From contig USHK01000089.1 of the NCBI GenBank assembly GCA_900554375.1, forward strand, positions 1 through 5,810: a stretch of DNA of 5,810 nt. Reading direction: 5' to 3'. Positions 1 through 5,590 of the stretch are shown piece after piece; within the stretch, counting starts at the first letter, position 1, and every line of letters starts with the position of its first letter. The stretch comes from an uncultured Sutterella sp. Its GTDB lineage: Bacteria; Pseudomonadota; Gammaproteobacteria; Burkholderiales; Burkholderiaceae_F. The notes below the pieces were generated by a model. That model was given only the letters and a program-made list of their open reading frames with translations. It did no database searches and had not been told where the DNA came from. Made by a program: the position numbers and the translations under genes.

Positions 1-739
1 CCTTAGGCGCGTCCTGCATATTGGAGAGCTTTAAGCGGATACCGCCGGGTGTCTGGGTCCGCATCAGTTTTTCAGCATCGGCGAGGTTGATAAAACTCAT
101 CGCGCTGTCAAATTCATAGTGACCGGAATTAAAAACACCGGCTACTGTAAACTGTCTCATTCTCGGCATCGTTCCGGCGGGAGTGAACTGTCCCTGAGGA
201 ACCATCACGTTGACCTTTTCTCCTGGGATCACACCCAGCATTCTTGCTAAGTCGGTTCCCAGGATGATCTTAAATTCTCCGGGTTTTAAGTCGGACAGTT
301 GTCCGATCTTCATGTTTTTTGCAATGTCGCTTACTTGTGATTCCGTCTGCGGGTCAATACCGTTGAGCTGGACTCCTCGAACATTTGTGCCGCTTGTAAG
401 CAGTCCCTGGCCTCTTAAAAAAGGGGCTGCGCCGATGATTTCAGGCTGCTGTTTCTTAAGTTCCTCTGCTGTTTTCTGCCAGTCAGGGATGGGCGCTCCG
501 ATGGAAATAACCTCGGCATGCGAAAGCACGGAGAGCATCTTGTCGCGAACTTCTTTCTGAAATCCGTTCATGACTGAAAGAACTACGATGAGGGCCATAA
601 CGCCAAGAGCGATGGACGCCATTGACATGGCCGATATGAACGATACGAAGCCGTCGCTGCGGCCTTTGCGGCGCGAAAGTGTGTATCGCAGACCGATCAT
701 CCATTCGAAGGGCAGACCCGATAAAGGTTTATTTTTCAC
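1..739 (-). CDS. lolC: LolC/LolE-type lipoprotein-releasing ABC transporter permease (partial, N-terminal 246 codons)
   Basis: Inner-membrane permease of the LolCDE complex, which extracts outer-membrane lipoproteins from the inner membrane and passes them to LolA. Seen: reading the complement from a GTG at 739 gives an open frame to the window edge. It contains 'PFEWMIGLRY' (residues 10-19), a first membrane segment at about 31-56 ending 'IVVLSVMNGF', then 'QKEVRDKMLSVLSH', and a periplasmic region with 'GIDPQ', 'KIILGTDLARMLGV' and 'QFTPAGTMPR'. These match the N-terminal MacB-like periplasmic core of LolC/LolE. The GTG is chosen over the ATG 13 codons inside because it is the first start after an in-frame stop and because the residues between (PFEW) are conserved in betaproteobacterial homologues; a weak GGA lies 8 bases upstream. 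About 40% of the usual ~410 residues, with the C-terminal membrane segments, lie outside. Many betaproteobacteria have a single LolC/E permease, so the C versus E label is conventional. It is transcribed divergently from the RpfE-type gene. Confidence 0.93.
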   Translation of the reverse strand, partial: MKNKPLSGLPFEWMIGLRYTLSRRKGRSDGFVSFISAMSMASIALGVMALIVVLSVMNGFQKEVRDKMLSVLSHAEVISIGAPIPDWQKTAEELKKQQPEIIGAAPFLRGQGLLTSGTNVRGVQLNGIDPQTESQVSDIAKNMKIGQLSDLKPGEFKIILGTDLARMLGVIPGEKVNVMVPQGQFTPAGTMPRMRQFTVAGVFNSGHYEFDSAMSFINLADAEKLMRTQTPGGIRLKLSNMQDAPK

Positions 740-763
740 AAATTTTATCCAACTAAACGTTCA

Positions 764-776
764 GGCTATTCTAGCC
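764..776. repeat. Short inverted repeat in the divergent intergenic region
   Basis: GGCTA-TTC-TAGCC is a perfect 5-bp palindrome with a 3-base centre. It lies on the -10 position of the candidate lolC promoter and at the -35 position of the opposite one, a plausible operator location. No known regulator site is recognised, and a short palindrome like this can arise by chance. Confidence 0.25.
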
Positions 777-796
777 GTGAGATCAAACAATTAGAA
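768..796 (-). promoter_or_regulatory. Candidate promoter for lolC
   Basis: On the minus strand a -10-like TAGAAT (complement of 768-773) lies 17 bases from a weak -35-like TTCTAA (complement of 791-796). Transcription would start near 761, giving a leader of roughly 20 bases before the GTG at 739. Only the -10 is close to sigma70 consensus (5 of 6). The assignment rests on position in a 66-bp divergent gap that must hold control signals if the two genes have their own promoters. Confidence 0.3.
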
Positions 797-797
797 T
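769..797 (+). promoter_or_regulatory. Candidate promoter for the RpfE-type gene and recJ
   Basis: TAGAAT at 792-797 matches the sigma70 -10 in 5 of 6 positions. With a 17-base spacer the -35 position holds TTCTAG (769-774), a poor match. The predicted transcript start (about 803-805) nearly coincides with the ATG at 806, so the message would be almost leaderless; this agrees with the lack of a properly spaced Shine-Dalgarno sequence (AAGG at 800-803 is only 2 bases from the ATG). It overlaps the candidate lolC promoter face to face. Confidence 0.3.
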
Positions 798-805
798 TTA
801 AGGCT

Positions 806-1849
806 ATGCCCGCATGTATATTTTTATTACCCAATTCACTGCTTTCTCCTAATGAAATTAACGCGTTAGGTGAGGAAGCCTTTCCGCCCGTTTTGCGAAA
901 ATTCCTCGAAGGCTTCGGAGAACCAAAGATCGCCACGATTTTTGAAAATCCGGCCCTCAGCGGCTTTGCTTCGATGCAGTGGGTGTGGATGCTTTTGACT
1001 CAGCGCGAAAATCTCGCTCCGACAGCTCCTTACCTTTGGAAAGGTCTCGGAGGCCCGAAAGTTCATCAAGAATTCTGGGCCCTAAACGGCTATCGCAAAG
1101 AAAACGGCGTGCTTAAAAGCGCCGGGGACGTGTTTGATATCGACGAAGAGTGCGACCTCAGAGACCTTCTGAATCCTGCTGCTCGCCGATTCGGTTTTGA
1201 AGTACAGGTGTTGGACGGACGCTTTTTCCTCGCGCGCAAGAAAGCTTGGCAGGTTCTGATTGCCCCGTGGCTTGCGCAGGAAAACAAAGAACCGGCCCAG
1301 GCCGCAGGGCCCGAGGCGTCCGAGTGGAGCGAAATCACTCGGGCCATCGAAGAAAGTCTTGCAAAAAGCTCCTTTAACGAACTCCGCGCTCAAGCCGGCC
1401 GACCCTCCGTCGAAGGTTTTTGGATCAACGGAGGCGCCTTTGAAGAACAGCTGCTTCCTTATACGCAGATTCGCTGCGCTCTGACATCGGACCCGACCAT
1501 TCGAGGAGTTGCCGAAGCAGCCGGCATTGCCCGGGCCTATATCAAATCTTCGACGGCTGCGTGGCCCGACTGTCCGGAAGGCGATCGCTTCTGCATCCTT
1601 GACGAATTTAATGATCCCGCGGTTAAAGCTGATCCCGTGCGATGGATTTCCGCCTGGACGAGCGCCGTTGAACGTATGGAACATCTGACTGCAACGGCAA
1701 AAGGATTTGAGAAATACCATCCCCGCTTAGCTGCTTCCGACGGTTTACGCGTCAGCATTATTGAAAAACTTCAGGAGCAAAAGTCTTCTTTTGCCTTTTG
1801 GAAGACATCTAAAAATTACACAGAAGCATGGCTGAATTCCGGCCGCTAA
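806..1849 (+). CDS. RpfE-family protein of unknown function (sometimes annotated as phosphoglycerate mutase-like)
   Basis: Cytoplasmic protein of 347 residues with no signal peptide or membrane segment. Seen: the segment 'W-SEITRAIEESL...FNELRAQAGRPSVEGFWINGGA' (about 174-211) matches the family signature, in which a 'W..LLNEIQMLLH...N..R...G..PVNSLWLWGGG'-like stretch is conserved; 'LTSDPTIRGVAEAAG' (226-240) corresponds to a second conserved stretch. The N-terminus 'MPACIFLLPNSLL' also fits family members, which start with a short hydrophobic strand and a proline, and this supports the ATG at 806. Known: in Xanthomonas the family member rpfE sits beside recJ and prfB in the rpf cluster, and betaproteobacterial homologues lie just upstream of recJ. 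The biochemical role is unknown, and a mutase activity should not be assumed. Odd: the usual glycine triplet reads GGA here (209-211). The gene ends 15 bp before recJ and probably shares its transcript. Confidence 0.82.
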   Translation: MPACIFLLPNSLLSPNEINALGEEAFPPVLRKFLEGFGEPKIATIFENPALSGFASMQWVWMLLTQRENLAPTAPYLWKGLGGPKVHQEFWALNGYRKENGVLKSAGDVFDIDEECDLRDLLNPAARRFGFEVQVLDGRFFLARKKAWQVLIAPWLAQENKEPAQAAGPEASEWSEITRAIEESLAKSSFNELRAQAGRPSVEGFWINGGAFEEQLLPYTQIRCALTSDPTIRGVAEAAGIARAYIKSSTAAWPDCPEGDRFCILDEFNDPAVKADPVRWISAWTSAVERMEHLTATAKGFEKYHPRLAASDGLRVSIIEKLQEQKSSFAFWKTSKNYTEAWLNSGR

Positions 1850-1864
1850 AGAATACAAAAAGTC

Positions 1865-3583
1865 ATGACCAAAATAACGATTCGCCGATTTGACCGAAAT
1901 GTCGTTCAGGCGCTCACCAACCGCGGCTTTCCCGAACCGCTGGCGCGCGCTTTAGCAGCCAGACACGTCACGAGTCCGTCCGACCTTGATTATGAATTCA
2001 AGGAAATGCTCTCTCCGTGGGACCTCAAAAACTGCAAGGAAGCAGGAGAAGCTATCGCCGAGGCGATTTGGAAACAGAAAAAGATCGTGATCATCGGTGA
2101 TTATGACTGCGACGGCGCAACTGCCGTTTCCGTCGGCATTCTTGGGCTTCAGGCCCTCGGCGCCTTCAATGTTTCTTACTTAATTCCCGACCGAGACAAA
2201 GACGGTTATGGTCTTTCTCCTCAGCTTGTCGACCGAGCAGCCGCCGCAGGCGCCCAACTCATCATTACCGTCGACAACGGCATTTCCTCAGTAGCAGCGG
2301 TCGAGCACGCCAAAACCCTCGGCATCGAGACGGTCGTCACTGACCACCATTTGCCGGGCGATGAAATCCCCGACACCATTGTCGTCAACCCGAATCAACG
2401 CAGAGATTCGTTCCCTAGCAAATCTTTAGCCGGTGTCGGCGTTATCTTTTACGTGTTGATCGCCGTCCGCTCGGCACTCCGCGCCAAAGGTGCTTATCCG
2501 ACAGGAAGACAGCCGAACCTTCAGCACCTCATCGACCTGGTCGCTTTGGGTACGGTTGCCGATGTGGTGCCGCTTGACCGCAATAATCGAATCCTCGTTT
2601 CCAAAGGTTTGGAGAGCATTCGTGCCGGCAAAATGCAGCCCGGCGTGAGCGCCCTGCTCTCGGTGGCGGGCAAGAATGCTCACCGCATCAGCGCAAACGA
2701 CCTCGGCTACATTCTCGGACCGCGCATCAACGCTGCCGGCCGTTTGGATACCATCAACAAAGGTGTTGAATGCCTGACTAGCTACGACTACAACACTGCG
2801 CTCTTCTACGCTAAAGAACTCGACGAAATCAACGCGGAGCGCCGAAATCGGGAAGTCTCTATGCAGTCGGATGCAATCCTGTCTCTTCAGACTATTTCTA
2901 TTGACGACAGCAACTCCATCGTTCTTAAAGGTGACGACTGGCACGCCGGCATTATCGGTTTGGTTGCCTCCCGCATCAAAGAGCAGACTTATCGTCCGGT
3001 GATTGCGTTTGCTCCGTCCGAAGAAAACGGAGAGCGCGTTCTCAAAGGTTCGGGGCGCTCCATTCCCGGAATCCATCTGCGCGATGCATTGGATCGTGTC
3101 AGCAAGCTAAGCCCCGGGCTAATTTTGAAATTCGGCGGTCACGCCATGGCTGCGGGTCTGACGATCCGCACAGATGCTTTTGATGAATTTAAAGAACTCT
3201 TTGCACGCGCTGTCAAAGAACTTTCCGACCCGGAAGTATTCGAGCGCAATATCGTCACGGACGGTGAGCTGAGGGCTTCGGACTTTAACATTGAACTTGT
3301 TGAAGCCATCCGCAAGCATGTCTGGGGTCAAGCATTCCCGGAACCTCTCTTTGCAAACCAATTCAAAGTACTTTCTCAGAGAGTCTTAAAGGATCAGCAC
3401 TTGAAGCTGTCCCTTGAAGTCGACGGCAGAGAAATCCAAGCTATTTGGTTTCGCCATAAACGCGAACTGCCTCCGACTGTGCGTTTAGCTTATAAACTCG
3501 ACATCAATGACTTTCGAGGACGTCAATCAGTACAGCTCATCATCGAAGGCATGGAAGACGAGTGTGAAGACTGGACGGCTTAA
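1865..3583 (+). CDS. recJ: Single-stranded-DNA-specific 5'-3' exonuclease RecJ
   Basis: Processive 5'-3' exonuclease on single-stranded DNA, acting in RecF-pathway recombination, mismatch repair and base excision repair in the cytoplasm. Seen: 572 residues, close to the 577 of E. coli RecJ. The DHH phosphoesterase motifs are in order and intact: DYDCDG (79-84), VDNG (136-139), DHH (160-162), ALGTVADVVPL (227-237); then GPRINAAGRL (285-294), WHAGIIGLVASR (359-370), GSGRSIPG (395-402) and KFGGHAMAAGL (422-432) of the DHHA1 domain, followed by a C-terminal OB-fold-like region (about 465-562). All metal-binding aspartates and histidines that can be placed by eye are present, so it should be active. 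The ATG at 1865 is preceded only by A-rich sequence without a good Shine-Dalgarno, so translation may be coupled to the gene ending 15 bp upstream. No clear terminator follows on this strand. Confidence 0.97.
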   Translation: MTKITIRRFDRNVVQALTNRGFPEPLARALAARHVTSPSDLDYEFKEMLSPWDLKNCKEAGEAIAEAIWKQKKIVIIGDYDCDGATAVSVGILGLQALGAFNVSYLIPDRDKDGYGLSPQLVDRAAAAGAQLIITVDNGISSVAAVEHAKTLGIETVVTDHHLPGDEIPDTIVVNPNQRRDSFPSKSLAGVGVIFYVLIAVRSALRAKGAYPTGRQPNLQHLIDLVALGTVADVVPLDRNNRILVSKGLESIRAGKMQPGVSALLSVAGKNAHRISANDLGYILGPRINAAGRLDTINKGVECLTSYDYNTALFYAKELDEINAERRNREVSMQSDAILSLQTISIDDSNSIVLKGDDWHAGIIGLVASRIKEQTYRPVIAFAPSEENGERVLKGSGRSIPGIHLRDALDRVSKLSPGLILKFGGHAMAAGLTIRTDAFDEFKELFARAVKELSDPEVFERNIVTDGELRASDFNIELVEAIRKHVWGQAFPEPLFANQFKVLSQRVLKDQHLKLSLEVDGREIQAIWFRHKRELPPTVRLAYKLDINDFRGRQSVQLIIEGMEDECEDWTA

Positions 3584-3597
3584 CGCTTCTTAGCCGT
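3575..3597 (+). repeat. Inverted repeat over the recJ stop codon, not a convincing terminator
   Basis: ACGGCT (3575-3580) and AGCCGT (3592-3597) can form a 6-bp stem with an 11-base loop that contains the recJ stop codon. No T-run follows, so it does not look like an intrinsic terminator. It might protect the 3' end of the message or be incidental. Confidence 0.3.
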
Positions 3598-3620
3598 GCA
3601 AACAAACTTACACAATTGAG

Positions 3621-3667
3621 AAAAAACAGACCCATTTCCACCCGCTGCACGGGTTAAGGTCTGGGTC
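3621..3667 (-). terminator. Intrinsic-terminator-like hairpin on the minus strand
   Basis: Read on the minus strand, CAGACC (complement of 3658-3663) pairs with GGTCTG (complement of 3627-3632), which runs directly into six Ts (complement of 3621-3626). Inside the loop a second perfect stem forms: 5 bp, CGGGT/ACCCG at 3640-3644 and 3650-3654. An alternative outer stem, GACCCA/TGGGTC (3662-3667 with 3629-3634), is also possible and excludes the first. The stem-then-T-tract layout is that of a Rho-independent terminator, yet no minus-strand gene lies immediately upstream. On the plus strand the same hairpin has no T-tract and is a poor recJ terminator. Confidence 0.5.
3621..3667 (-). ncRNA. Putative ~47-nt minus-strand small RNA between recJ and prfB
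   Basis: A -35/-10 pair on the minus strand (TTGATA and TATATA, 18 bases apart) predicts a start at a G near 3667, the first base of the hairpin, and the T-tract ends near 3621. The product would be about 47 nucleotides, almost entirely one hairpin with an inner stem. It would be antisense to any recJ transcript that reads through. No known RNA family is recognised. It may simply be a terminator or chance arrangement without its own transcript. Confidence 0.2.
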
Positions 3668-3681
3668 ACGTCTTATATAAT
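3654..3681 (+). promoter_or_regulatory. Candidate promoter of the prfB-SDR-lysS operon
   Basis: TATAAT at 3676-3681 is a perfect sigma70 -10. A weak -35 (TTAAGG, 3654-3659) lies 16 bases upstream and falls inside the 3' arm of the intergenic hairpin. Transcription would begin near 3688, leaving a leader of about 27 bases, T-rich at its start, before the prfB ATG at 3715. No strong Shine-Dalgarno is visible in that leader; TAAG at 3709-3712 is weak and close to the ATG. Confidence 0.5.
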
Positions 3682-3703
3682 TGAGGGTTCTTTTTAATAT
3701 CAA
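3674..3703 (-). promoter_or_regulatory. Candidate minus-strand promoter facing the hairpin
   Basis: The complement of 3698-3703 reads TTGATA (5 of 6 to the sigma70 -35) and the complement of 3674-3679 reads TATATA (4 of 6 to the -10), separated by 18 bases. The -10 overlaps the -10 of the plus-strand prfB promoter, so the two could not be occupied at once. The surroundings are A+T-rich, which raises the chance of a false match. Confidence 0.28.
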
Positions 3704-3714
3704 CACGTTAAGAA

Positions 3715-4819
3715 ATGGAAGTTGAACGTTTAAACCTCATCGGCACCACCGCCGAGGACCTTCAAGCTCGCACGGAAGAGCTGCGGAGGTATCTTTGACT
3801 ACGACCAGAAAGAGCGTCGTTTAGAAGAAGTCAATCAAGCGCTTGAAGATCCGAGCATTTGGTCTGATCAAGAGCGTGCTCAGCAGCTGAGCAAAGAGAA
3901 GAAACGTCTCGAAGACGTTGTTCTAACTATCAAACACCTGACTACCGGCCTCTCCGATGCTTTGGAGTTATTTGAAATGGCTAAAGAAGAGGATGACGAT
4001 GCCTCCTTGGAAGCGGTAGAAACAGATATCAACAAACTCAAAAAAGAGGTCGAACAACTCGAATTTCAGCGCATGTTCAATCAAGAACATGACGAAGCCA
4101 ACTGCTTCCTGGAAATTCAGGCCGGCGCCGGCGGAACCGAAGCGCAGGACTGGGCCAGCATGCTTGAGCGCATGTACATCAAATTTGCGGAACGCCAAGG
4201 CTTTAAGCCCGAGATTGTTGAAGAGACCGAGGGCGATGTTGCCGGCATCAAGGGCTGCACCATCAAAATCACAGGCGACTACGCTTACGGCTGGCTCAGA
4301 ACCGAAACCGGTATTCACCGCTTAGTCCGTAAGAGTCCTTTTGATTCCAACGCACGCCGTCATACCTCTTTTGCTTCTGTTTTTGTAGTTCCCGAAGTCG
4401 ACGATTCTTTCGAAGTAGAAGTCAATCCGGCCGACTTGCGAATAGATACGTTCCGCGCCTCCGGCGCCGGCGGTCAGCATATTCAGAAGACGGACTCCGC
4501 CGTTCGTATCACGCATATTCCTACCGGCATCGTCGCCGTCAGCCAGACAAGCCGGAGCCAGCACCAGAACAAAGAAGAAGCGATGACGATTCTGAAGAGC
4601 CGTCTCTATGAAGCGGAGCTTCGCAAACGTCAGGCCACACAGCAGGCATTGGAAGACAACAAGAGCGATATCTCCTGGGGTCACCAGATCCGTTCTTACG
4701 TGTTGGATCAGTCCCGCGTCAAAGACCTTCGCACCAATGTAGAAACCGGCAACACGACAGCCGTTTTAGACGGGGCGCTGGAGCCCTTCATTGAGGCCAG
4801 CCTCAAGCAGGGAGTCTAA
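3715..4819 (+). CDS. prfB: Peptide chain release factor 2, with programmed +1 frameshift
   Basis: RF2 recognises UAA and UGA stop codons and triggers peptide release on the ribosome. Seen: an ATG at 3715 opens a 27-codon frame (MEVERLN...ELRRYL) that ends at TGA 3796-3798. Skipping base 3796 joins it to the frame 3797-4819, giving 367 residues against 365 in E. coli. The stop-codon recognition motif SPF is at 207-209 and the catalytic GGQ at 252-254, both offset by two from E. coli. '[19 protein letters not shown]', typical of class I factors, is also present. Residue 248, equivalent to E. coli 246, is Ala, the usual form rather than the Thr of E. coli K-12. Odd: after GGQ the sequence is HIQK, where HINK or HVNR is more usual. 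The frame-2 ATG at 3962 is not the start, since taking it would remove the N-terminal domain. The gene heads a tight operon with the SDR gene 2 bp downstream. Confidence 0.97.
3784..3799 (+). promoter_or_regulatory. RF2 autoregulatory +1 frameshift site
   Basis: The bases CGG AGG TAT CTT TGA C contain all elements of the bacterial prfB recoding site: an internal Shine-Dalgarno-like GGAGG, a 3-base gap, the slippery CTT, and the poorly terminating TGA followed by C. When RF2 is scarce the ribosome pauses at TGA, the tRNA on CTT slips to TTT, and translation continues in the +1 frame at GAC (3797). When RF2 is abundant, termination gives a 27-residue peptide. The layout closely matches the experimentally studied E. 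coli site. Confidence 0.96.
4810..4814 (+). promoter_or_regulatory. Ribosome binding site of the SDR gene
   Basis: GGGAG, 7 bases before the GTG at 4822, lies inside the last codons of prfB. It supports the GTG as the true start and suggests translational coupling, because ribosomes finishing prfB pass over it. Confidence 0.7.
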
Positions 4820-4821
4820 GC

Positions 4822-5589
4822 GTGAAGACCCTCACTATTATCACCGGCGCCTCCAAAGGGCTCGGTTTTGAATTAGCCCGGCAGTCACTTAAAGCCGGAG
4901 ATACCGTCGTTACGATGGAACGCCGTCCTTCGAAAGCTCTGGTAGAAGAAGCCGACAAGCTCGGCTGCAATTTCATTCAGTTCACGGCTGATCTGCTCGA
5001 CCGAAAAGGCGCTGTTGAGCTTCTCATGTGGCTGCTTTCCGACAAAGAATATTCAGAACACGACCGCCTGATTCTGATCAACAACGCCGGAGTACTCGGA
5101 CCTGTCGGCCCCATTGAAAACGCCTCACCGCAGGCCGCTGTGGACTGCATCCGCGTCAATTTTGAGATCCCTGTATTGCTGACTCAGGCTTTCTTGAATG
5201 AAACCCGAGAGTGGAAAGGCGAGCGCCGCGTCATGAATATTTCTTCCGGAGCAGGCCGCAAATCCGTTCCCGGCTGGGCCATGTACTGCTCAACCAAAGC
5301 CGCGCTTGATCGATTCACAGCCGTGACGGCCGAAGATCAGCGAGGCAAGACTAATCCTGCCCGCTTGAGCGCTGTCGCTCCGGGCGTGGTGAACACTGAC
5401 ATGCAAGGCAGTATTCGCGCCTCTTCCAAAGAAGATTTTCCGAACGTTAGCCGCTTTATCAACTTAGAGAAAGACGGCAAACTTCAGAGTGCCGAGGACA
5501 CTGCCAAACGACTTTTAAATTACCTCAACAGCGACGAGTTCGGCAAAGAGCCCATCTCGGATATTCGCAATATTTCTGTTGGAGACTAA
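4822..5589 (+). CDS. Short-chain dehydrogenase/reductase, sepiapterin/benzil reductase-like
   Basis: Probable NADP(H)-dependent cytoplasmic oxidoreductase of 255 residues, the usual size of classical SDRs. Seen: cofactor-binding TGASKGLG (8-15), adenine-pocket D57 in 'TADLLD', NNAG (87-90), N113 in 'RVNFE', the catalytic serine in 'NISSGAG' (141-142), YCSTK (155-159) giving Tyr155 and Lys159, and 'APGVVNTDMQ' (186-195). The catalytic tetrad is complete. The combination 'NNAGVLGPVGPIE', 'PGVVNTDMQ' and the following 'IR' resembles the sepiapterin reductase / B. subtilis YueD-type benzil reductase subgroup. This is a family-level impression, and the substrate cannot be told. 'ERRPSK' (33-38) after the second strand has basic residues consistent with NADP preference. 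It starts with GTG, 2 bp after prfB, and ends 1 bp before lysS, so it is surely in their operon. Codon use looks like that of its neighbours. Confidence 0.9.
   Translation: MKTLTIITGASKGLGFELARQSLKAGDTVVTMERRPSKALVEEADKLGCNFIQFTADLLDRKGAVELLMWLLSDKEYSEHDRLILINNAGVLGPVGPIENASPQAAVDCIRVNFEIPVLLTQAFLNETREWKGERRVMNISSGAGRKSVPGWAMYCSTKAALDRFTAVTAEDQRGKTNPARLSAVAPGVVNTDMQGSIRASSKEDFPNVSRFINLEKDGKLQSAEDTAKRLLNYLNSDEFGKEPISDIRNISVGD
5581..5584 (+). promoter_or_regulatory. Ribosome binding site of lysS
   Basis: GGAG, 6 bases before the GTG at 5591, lies within the end of the SDR gene. It decides the lysS start at this GTG and again points to translational coupling. Confidence 0.65.
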
Positions 5590-5590
5590 A

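Noticed and set aside
51..59. Nine-base match GTCTGGGTC shared with 3659-3667, a possible sRNA target link to lolC
   Set aside because: The predicted RNA would carry the same sense as lolC mRNA there rather than its complement over most of the match, so pairing is not supported.
210..794. Plus-strand open frames of 116 and 74 codons over the lolC region
   Set aside because: They lie antisense to a well-supported LolC frame, have no recognisable domain, and look like shadow frames.
1082..1720. Minus-strand 212-codon open frame inside the RpfE-type gene
   Set aside because: It is opposite a gene with family motifs and its translation shows no recognisable domain; long antisense frames are common at this codon usage.
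806..1849. Functional call of 2,3-bisphosphoglycerate-independent phosphoglycerate mutase
   Set aside because: Homologues carry this label in databases, but the protein is much shorter than that enzyme and I see none of its metal-binding motifs.
2426..3076. Minus-strand 216-codon open frame inside recJ
   Set aside because: It overlaps conserved RecJ motifs on the other strand and has no family resemblance.
3575..3597. recJ Rho-independent terminator
   Set aside because: The stem is only 6 bp with a large loop and no T-run follows on the plus strand.
3614..3685. Direct repeat AATTGAG (3614-3620 and 3679-3685) flanking the intergenic hairpin, suggestive of a small insertion with target duplication
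   Set aside because: A 7-bp repeat within about 130 A+T-rich bases is expected by chance roughly half the time, and there are no matching terminal inverted repeats at the inner edges.
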